Source: Akanthomyces muscarius (lineage: Eukaryota; Ascomycota; Sordariomycetes; Hypocreales; Cordycipitaceae). Taken from it: a DNA stretch of 64,000 nt. Positions 57,138-64,000 of this stretch are shown one piece after another (position 1 is the stretch's first letter; every line of letters starts with the position of its first letter). The notes beneath the pieces are model-generated. The model saw only the letters and a list, made by a program, of their open reading frames with translations. It made no database searches and was not told the origin of the DNA. The DNA lies in assembly GCF_028009165.1 (NCBI RefSeq), contig NC_079242.1, positions 4,960,001 through 5,024,000 of the forward strand. Direction: 5' to 3'. The translations under genes and the position numbers were made by a program.

Positions 57138-60100
57138 GATGACGGGGTGCGTGGTGTTTGTCAAACGATTGGCCAAGAGTGGCGTTCCTTGGTTGATATA
57201 GTAGCGCGGTGAGGCGTAGTTCGTTTGCGTTTGTAGTGAAGCGAGTGGCTTAGTTGAGAATCAACCTAGTGGAAAGAGGAATAATTAAAAGCCGGGAGAT
57301 CTGATGATGGAATAAAGGGTCTGAAGGGTGTGCAGGAGGGGGAGGCTGCGGGATGTATTTATGTTCCCAGTTCGGGCCTTTGTCAGACGCTAGATGTGCA
57401 GGCCGCCGGATGGTTGGGGCGAAGCGGGATGCAGCTAGCGAGAGACAGACGCGCGACAGGGACGGAAGAGGAGAGCAAGACGAGGGTGCGAGGTACGGTG
57501 ACTACAGTCGGCGACGATACGATAGGAGCATGTACCGTCTGAAAATAGACAAGGCCCGCGGACGAAAACAAGCAGAATCGGCGCTTTTTTTTACGAGGTT
57601 GCAGTGTGACCTGGTGGGCCAGTCTTGGGCAGAGGCCCCAGGAAAAGAAGGTGGTGGCGGGTTGAGTCTTGAGTCTTGAGGTCTGTCGTGCGAGTCCGTC
57701 AGGATGTGGTGTGGGTGGCTGTGAGCGGCGCCCCCGTTTTGATGCTATTCTTGCACGCACTAACCGGTCCTGCTGGACCCTTTCGGCCTGCATCCCTGAC
57801 CGTAACGTCACTCTTGGGAACTGTTTCGCCGCTAGCCCTACCGAATCCCATCTTTGCTGGGTCTTCCTGCAAGGCTGGTTGGCCACTGCCGGACCACCAG
57901 TGTCGTCATAAGGTCGCTAGCCAAACCACCAACGCCTGGCCAACCAAACAACGGCTCCCGGCATCTCGGGGTTGCCAATCAACCAATGTACTCCGTTACG
58001 CAGTTGAGAGATACAAGACGGGCTGTCGTGGGCTTGGCGAAAAAAAAAAAAAACCAGTCTCTTTTTGCTTGCCAACGTCGTAGTGATGTACAGTTGCGAC
58101 GTCACCAGACCGATGGCAAACAAAGAGCTCTCAACAGAGATTCTTTGTCCGTTTTTGCCACTTGTACTTGTGATGGCAGTAGAAAGAAGCAACTCAATAA
58201 ATAAAATGCCGACAATATTTACATGTACTTTTGGGATTATCACTCCGTCTCGTTTCGACTAGATTTTCCTCTGCCCATCCCCGCCACCAGAGCTGATGGG
58301 CACACTCAGGGTACGAAATAGGCATCTGCTTTTTCCCGTGTTGTTTCAGAACCAAAACTAGGGCCAATCGTCCCTCCGAGGTGCGCTGCCTTTTTTTTTC
58401 TCGTCCAAGACAAAAAAAGAAAACGCGCTCGCACATCCACGAGCCAATGAAACAGTCCGGCCAGGGTATAACAGCAAGCACCAGAGACACAAAGAAAAAG
58501 AAATCACATAATATATCCTCGGAAACATTGCGTTTCGGGGGGCAGGATTGGACCCCTGGTGCACATCACACGCATCCCACTCCCATCGTTCTGGGTCTGC
58601 CGCGATAGAGCCGAGCTGCTGGATTAAGACAAGGAGCAGTTAGTTATAGCGATCCCTGGGCGCGCGCGCAGAGGCTGGGCCATCGTCATATTGTGGGGAA
58701 AGGAAGGAAGACGGCACCCCTCACGTCAGCAGAGATTCGACACTCTTACACACGGGCAGAAGGAAGAGATGGCCACGTTGTACATGGTGATTCTTTTCCG
58801 AGAGGAATACATTTCGATTATTAAAAAAGGGCTCTCGATTCAACACCTCGATGGCTTAGCCCGTCTTTCTCTGAAGAGCTGTCCTAGACACGGCTGTGGG
58901 CGGCTCCCTCGCGTGAAGCCACCTTGTAGCTACGAATAGCAATCGGCACACAGGCCCAACACCTTTTCGACATTGGCCGTTGAGAGCCTGATGTGATGTG
59001 ATTGCTGCAAGTTGTCAGCTGCAGTTCCCTTTTTCTCGTTTCTTGCTTCGTTCCCGTTCCGGCTGCCTGTACTTGGACCACTCCGTAACCGTCCAGGAAT
59101 AGAAACCAGCCGGGCTCTTGACAGAAGACATTTTTTTTTCAAATCGGAAAACCGAGACATCACCAAAATTGGCCACCTACCTCTTTAAGCGATGCCCAGC
59201 GTTTAGTCAAGTCGTCACGTGGCGCACCAGACACATGGCCGTGGCTTGTACAAGTGCAAGCGCTATGTTAGGATCAGTGTCTGCAATGACATGGCCCGTA
59301 CTGTGAGACTAGGCTGGGTGGTGGGTGATTTCTTCTCGTATTGCTCCGCGGGGTCGACATGGGCAGTCGACGATCTGAGCCGCCCGCGTGCCTCACATAA
59401 ACGACACTTTCCGCCCCTTCTGTCAGCAAGCAGCATTGGCGCTGTTGTTTCATGCATGCAATTTTTTCTTTTTTATGCGATTTTTAATTTTCTTTTTTCC
59501 TTTTGCATAAGGCATGCGGCGTGGTCTTGCCAGCTGTGCCTGTATCAAGTAGAAACTATATCGCTAGCTATAACCTGTCTTGAGCTGCCGTGTCCGAGTT
59601 GTCAATAGGCTTTGCAGTTGGTACGAGCTCTGTGTAAGCGCTTTTGACATGGCCTCTCGAGGCGATTGGAATGGCGGTGTCGTGGATGCATTCTTTCCTT
59701 GCATCGCCTCTGCTTGCCGATGAAGAGGCAAAGAAAAGCAGGGGCAAATCCTTACCGCGCCGCTCTACTTTGGTCTATTGCATGCTGCGGTGCAGGAAAT
59801 GCCGCGATGCGACTGGCTGGTAGTAGACTGTGTGTTACACACGGCGGCACGTTGCTTTTCGCTAGCAAGTCGGGCATATGCCGATGCAGACCAAGGGCGA
59901 GTGTGTACGTCTTTTTCTTGGGGGAAAAATTCTGACCGTCTCTTCATTCGTGTTGGGTCATCTCGCGCGCCAACAAACTCATGCCATTTCGCTAGCGGTT
60001 GGGCTCTCACGATGGCTGGGCCGGCGCACACGGGACAATTAATATGCGATAAGCTACTATTGCGTGAAAGGCATAGAAACGACTTGCTTAATAGTAACTT

Positions 60101-62241
60101 GTCTTTTTGATCCTTCTTCTTATAGTCCCTTGAATTTTCTCATCCTATATTTCACTCTCTTTCTTTCTTTTTCTTTTTCGGCTCGCATCGAGTTTGCTCT
60201 TGTTGGTCCGTTACAGGGTAGGCATTGGGACAAGGACGCCAACGCGCGCAGCAGCAAGTGTGCTTGACAAAATATGCCTCTGTTCTCTATTGGCCGGACG
60301 CAGGGCTCCACGGCGCCCTCACACATCGCCTGCTGCTAGGCCCAATTCGCAGAGCGGGAAGCGACCGTGGGCACGGCCCGGAACCGCTGGTCCACGGACG
60401 AAGCCGGCGCCAGCGGAGCCCCTCGTGCAGTTTTTCACGCCCAGATTCAGATTATACAGGCAAGGAGGCCAATAGAAGGGGAGTTCCCAGCCCCCCCAGT
60501 ATGAGAATTCTGCGATGCAGCCTCATGGTTTTTTTTTTGGGACTTTCGGCAGTCTAGCTTGCATGTTCATAAGTCCATGTATGTACAGCGCAGCACCACC
60601 CACACTTTTATGCAAGGCAAGCCGCTCCTCGCTAGTCCATCACGTCACTGGCTGGATGCACGAGAGAGGGGCCGCTGGCTCAAGTGCTGAGAAGACGATT
60701 CGTTGCTTTGACCAAAGAGGTGGCTATCCTGCGAGACTTTGTGCAGAGGCCAGCAGAGGACAGGAGAAGAAAGAGTGCAAAAAAGCAGACCCGGATATGC
60801 AGAGGAGTGGGTAATGAAAGAAACTGGCGACTATCTTTGCAGGCGTGGTTGTGCAGGGCTTGAGGGGCCTCGTCACCCTCCCGGCTGCTGCGATGCCTCA
60901 ACGGTCGGCTTCTGGACCTTTATTGGCCTGCTCCTTTGCTTCCCTTGCTTTTTGTCTTATTTTTCTACTATTGAATTTCTGCAGGCGAATATGCAGACTG
61001 AACTCTCTGGCTCATCGGTCAGCCAGGTGATGCGACACCGGCTGCGACGCTCCATCTGTCCCTTCACCGATCACGGACGCAGGCCGTCTTCTGCTGTGCA
61101 CCTTTGGATGCATCTTCGCAAAATATTGTCAGCATCTTCTGTTCTTGTTCGTTTTCCGTAGTTTTCGCCCGCTCTGCTTGAGTCTCCCCTGCTTATGCGA
61201 TCGTGCTACCTCACCTCGCCGGATCGCTTCAGACGCCCCTCTTCCGTCGCCTGGCTTGGCCTCGTCCACATGTGCTGCAGTAGAGGCGTCCCCAGCCCCC
61301 TCATCAACAACTGGGTCAGAGCAATAAAACAGAAAAAGAGAGGCAGGATTCGTTGTTGTTTTGCTGCCACACGACGTAGAAATCACTGGCATCTTCAAAT
61401 TTCGAGAGTACACCCTGTTTCTTGTGCCCCTTGAGTTGTTATCTGCTTGAAAGCATCTGCCAGTTGGCGCTCCGTTTGCACGTTTGCACGGCTCCACTGC
61501 CAGCTGCCAGCACTTAAAACCACCTGGCACACCCTGGCACACCCTGGCACGGTGCGCCTTCTAGCGCCTTCCCTTGCGTCTTGACCACTGCCGGCCACTG
61601 ACTGGCCCGCGACCAGCCCACTGCCAGCCCACTGGCCACCACCCTGTTTCTCCCCGTCACGCTGGTGAGCCTGCGCTATAACGGCTTCACACCCTGGCCC
61701 TGGCCCTTCTCGCCTCTTCATTATTCTCTCCAAAATTCTCCAACGGCTTCGAAACCGCCACCCCGACCTCTTCTCGCCCAGGGCTATGCATACTCCTACC
61801 CACTGCGACGTTGCGCTCTAATTCACGACTCTACGAAACACCGACTTCCATCTCGCGATTTTGACGTTGCGCGACACTCGTCAACTGCACTCTTCCCCCC
61901 CTCCCCGTCCGTGTCTCACCCGGCCTCCCGCCAGCCCGGCTCGACCTCTTGCGCCGTTGACGCAGAAATCTCACCTGCTGTTCGTGTCTGAGTCGCAGTC
62001 TTGTTCCCCTTGGCCAACCAACTTCTTTCCGCCTACTTTCTTCTTTCGACGACTCTTGGACCTCCTGATACGATACCTGCGCTCACCACGTCACCCGCCC
62101 ACTCTAGCTGCTGTATGCGTTGCATAGACTCTGCGACAGGCATCACTCCTGCCCTCGCCGAGATTTCTCTCCTCGAATAATTCCCTGTCGCATCGTCTCG
62201 CCTGTGCCCATGGTCCGCTAAGCTCCCGTCGCCCTCCGCTT
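57138..62241. other. Longest gene-free stretch of the window
   Basis: Five kilobases without a recognisable gene. Homopolymer runs are common (poly-A at 58,039-58,052; poly-T at 58,391-58,399, 59,131-59,139 and 60,529-60,538). The last 700 bp are C/T-rich, as in promoters and long leaders, and probably belong to the gene starting at 62,242. Non-coding RNAs or an unusual gene cannot be excluded. Confidence 0.45.
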
Positions 62242-64000
62242 ATGCCGAGTATGCTTGCGACTGCGCCCCTCGCTCCGTCGCCGACTATCATGGGATCGTC
62301 GACAGAGCACATGTATCGGGCCCTCTCCGACCCGTTGGTCCCGTCGCCTAGGCAGTTCAAAAAGCATAAGACCTTGCCTCGACCGGCAAACGACATCGAC
62401 CTTGCCCCAGATGTCACTCCCTCCCGAGCCACCTCGGATGCCTATCGTCTAGTCCTTGACGCCTCATACGCCCTCAGCTCATCCGCCACCCACTCGTCCC
62501 CGGCCGCCGGCTCCCAGACCGTCAAGCCGACGTCACGACGCCTTGCCTCGACTTCCGCTGCTGGCCCTGATCCTCCGCCAACACCCCCAGCGCACTCTCG
62601 CGCTTCATCCAGTGGAAACCCCACACTAGATCCAAGCCCGACCGCAGCGGAACCTGCCAGACTGCATCCTCCTCCGCCCCTTGCGCTGCGGAAACCTCCC
62701 GTAACGCCACCCGATCAAAGAAGCCCACCGACTCCTGACGTAACACCCCCGAAGCCTCAAACTGCCGTGAAAGCTGTGCGCCAACCGCACTGGGAGCAAT
62801 CTTCCACTGGCGCCACCCCGACCGACTCTCGCAACGACTCGTTCAAGACGGCCCAGGAAGAGCAATTCTCCTCGGAAGACGACCATGCTCGCGCTGCCCT
62901 GAAGTCCCGAACCAACTCGGCGCACACCTCACAGACCACCATCCTGCGCATCCCAGAGCTGCCTGCACCTGCTCCCGTGCAGGTGCAGCCCCTGGCCTCC
63001 GCCCCAGGGAACCCTCCCGTCAGTGTGCAGCAGCTGACTCCACGTACCATGGATGAATTTCGCCAATTCGACGGAGAATGGGACTCTGCGCGGCAGCTAG
63101 CCAAGGACCGCAACCACGAGCAGCAGCAGGACGGCAGCCGGCCGCGTGCAGTTGTCAGCAAGCGGAAGCGCCCAGTTCCCAAGACGCCCATCATTACATC
63201 CCCACCTACAGCTAAGCGCGAGGTGGTGGAAGAACATGTCATCACCCCTACCGCTGCCACTCGCGCCGCACGACATGTCCAGGTTCGAGACAATGCTGTT
63301 GTGGACGCATCGCCCGTTAGCTCCTCAGTACGATCCGTTTCCGAAACTTCAGCCAGTGTCGATGCTCGGAGATCTTCAGCGACATCTGCACGATCAAGTT
63401 CTTCTGCTGTTGTCGAAGTTCTTGTTATGAATGGCCCTGCTCAGCCGCCCCAGCGAAGACGCACTCTCCGACATGTCAAGAAACAAAATCTGCTGCGGCA
63501 GCCTCTACCCGTGCCCGATAGATCCTCCGGCAGCAGCTTCGATGCTCACCGGCGTCTTCCTCAGCCGCAGCGCAAGCGCCACGAAAGCCCCGTGTCTCGC
63601 GACCGCAGCCGACCACCCAGCACGCAGGTCACCTCTAATCACCCCATTGGAGATAATAGGGCGCGCCGTGAAATCTGGAGCAACGGAGGTATCCCGGTCA
63701 TTGTTGTGCCAGATAGGCGTTCCTCAAATCGCAGCAAATCGCGCGAACCGTCGCTACGCTCTACTTCTAGTAAACGCTCCAAGAGATCTGCTAGCATTGG
63801 TTCGCCCCAACGGACCCGAGGCTCCCTGGACACGTCTCGGCCCGAGTCTCTGGCCCGCGGCAGAAATGCTGGCAGAACCGCCGGCGATGAACGAACCATG
63901 GATTTTGCTCCATTTATCCCGGCTCGTTCCTCATCGCTCTCTGCTCCGACCAGCCGAAACGTTTCCCGCACGAACTCACTGACGACTGAGAGCATGCGAG
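62242..64000 (+). CDS. Large Pro/Ser-rich protein, 5' part only (truncated by window end)
   Basis: An open frame of 586 complete codons runs from the ATG at 62242 off the end of the window. It begins MPSMLATAPLAPSPTIMGSS and continues STEHMYRALSDPLVPSPRQF with KKHKTLPRP. The rest is disordered: proline-rich PPTPP and TPP motifs, basic patches (SKRKRPVPK, QRRRTLRHVKKQNLL) and arginine/serine-rich segments near the end. Many SP and TP sites suggest phosphorylation by proline-directed kinases, and the basic patches suggest a nuclear protein. I recognise no folded domain in the visible part. A downstream in-frame ATG at 62290 (MGSSTEHMYRALSDP) is an alternative start. The long C/T-rich leader supports a real gene. 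Confidence 0.65.
   Translation, partial: MPSMLATAPLAPSPTIMGSSTEHMYRALSDPLVPSPRQFKKHKTLPRPANDIDLAPDVTPSRATSDAYRLVLDASYALSSSATHSSPAAGSQTVKPTSRRLASTSAAGPDPPPTPPAHSRASSSGNPTLDPSPTAAEPARLHPPPPLALRKPPVTPPDQRSPPTPDVTPPKPQTAVKAVRQPHWEQSSTGATPTDSRNDSFKTAQEEQFSSEDDHARAALKSRTNSAHTSQTTILRIPELPAPAPVQVQPLASAPGNPPVSVQQLTPRTMDEFRQFDGEWDSARQLAKDRNHEQQQDGSRPRAVVSKRKRPVPKTPIITSPPTAKREVVEEHVITPTAATRAARHVQVRDNAVVDASPVSSSVRSVSETSASVDARRSSATSARSSSSAVVEVLVMNGPAQPPQRRRTLRHVKKQNLLRQPLPVPDRSSGSSFDAHRRLPQPQRKRHESPVSRDRSRPPSTQVTSNHPIGDNRARREIWSNGGIPVIVVPDRRSSNRSKSREPSLRSTSSKRSKRSASIGSPQRTRGSLDTSRPESLARGRNAGRTAGDERTMDFAPFIPARSSSLSAPTSRNVSRTNSLTTESMR

Noticed and set aside
58530..58620. tRNA-like GGTCCAATCC stretch on the minus strand
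   Set aside because: I could not build an acceptor stem or D arm around it.

Overview
This window is genomic DNA of a filamentous ascomycete, most likely a sordariomycete and probably Hypocreales (inference, no search was run). The reasons are the short introns (about 40-70 bp) with GTRNGT donors and CTAAC-like branch sites, fungal-only families (KEX1, AtfA-type bZIP, CFEM, HET, Zn2Cys6 and Dal5-type transporters), a Fot1/pogo transposon, and wide spacers. I assembled the exon structures by hand from splice signals and reading phase. In each recognised gene model the exon lengths sum to a whole number of codons; the last gene runs off the window and cannot be closed.

Region 1 (1-24,020) is conserved housekeeping: an intron-containing tRNA-Ile(UAU), the SPOUT methyltransferase SFM1, the Golgi carboxypeptidase KEX1, the Fe-S assembly protein DRE2, a ten-knuckle CCHC protein of the CnjB type, the stress bZIP factor AtfA, the kinetochore protein Mis13/Dsn1 and the succinate dehydrogenase flavinylation factor Sdh5. 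Region 2 (24,020-37,531) is accessory: a secreted GH18 chitinase, a Dal5-family transporter carrying a 1,836-bp Fot1/pogo element, a CFEM protein, a divergent HET-domain protein and a small secreted cysteine-rich protein.

Region 3 (38,756-46,204) looks like a small catabolic cluster: a class II aldolase homologue with altered active-site loops, a Zn2Cys6 regulator, a short-chain dehydrogenase and an organic-anion-type MFS transporter. The last two share a divergent promoter that holds two palindromes. Together they suggest regulated uptake, oxidation and aldol cleavage of a sugar or sugar acid; the substrate is unknown. Region 4 (46,688-64,000) holds a metallophosphatase, a GrpB-fold protein, an arrestin-like protein, an F-box protein, two GPI-type surface proteins and the start of a large low-complexity protein cut off by the window end.

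The most striking observation is the transposon. It sits at the TA inside the GTAAGT donor of a 51-bp intron, between perfect 42-bp terminal inverted repeats, and leaves a GTAACG donor. The transporter reading frame remains intact on both sides, so the whole element could in principle be spliced out as a 1.9-kb intron. Its transposase is a complete DD35D frame except for one TGG-to-TAG change with the CpA-to-TpA signature of RIP.
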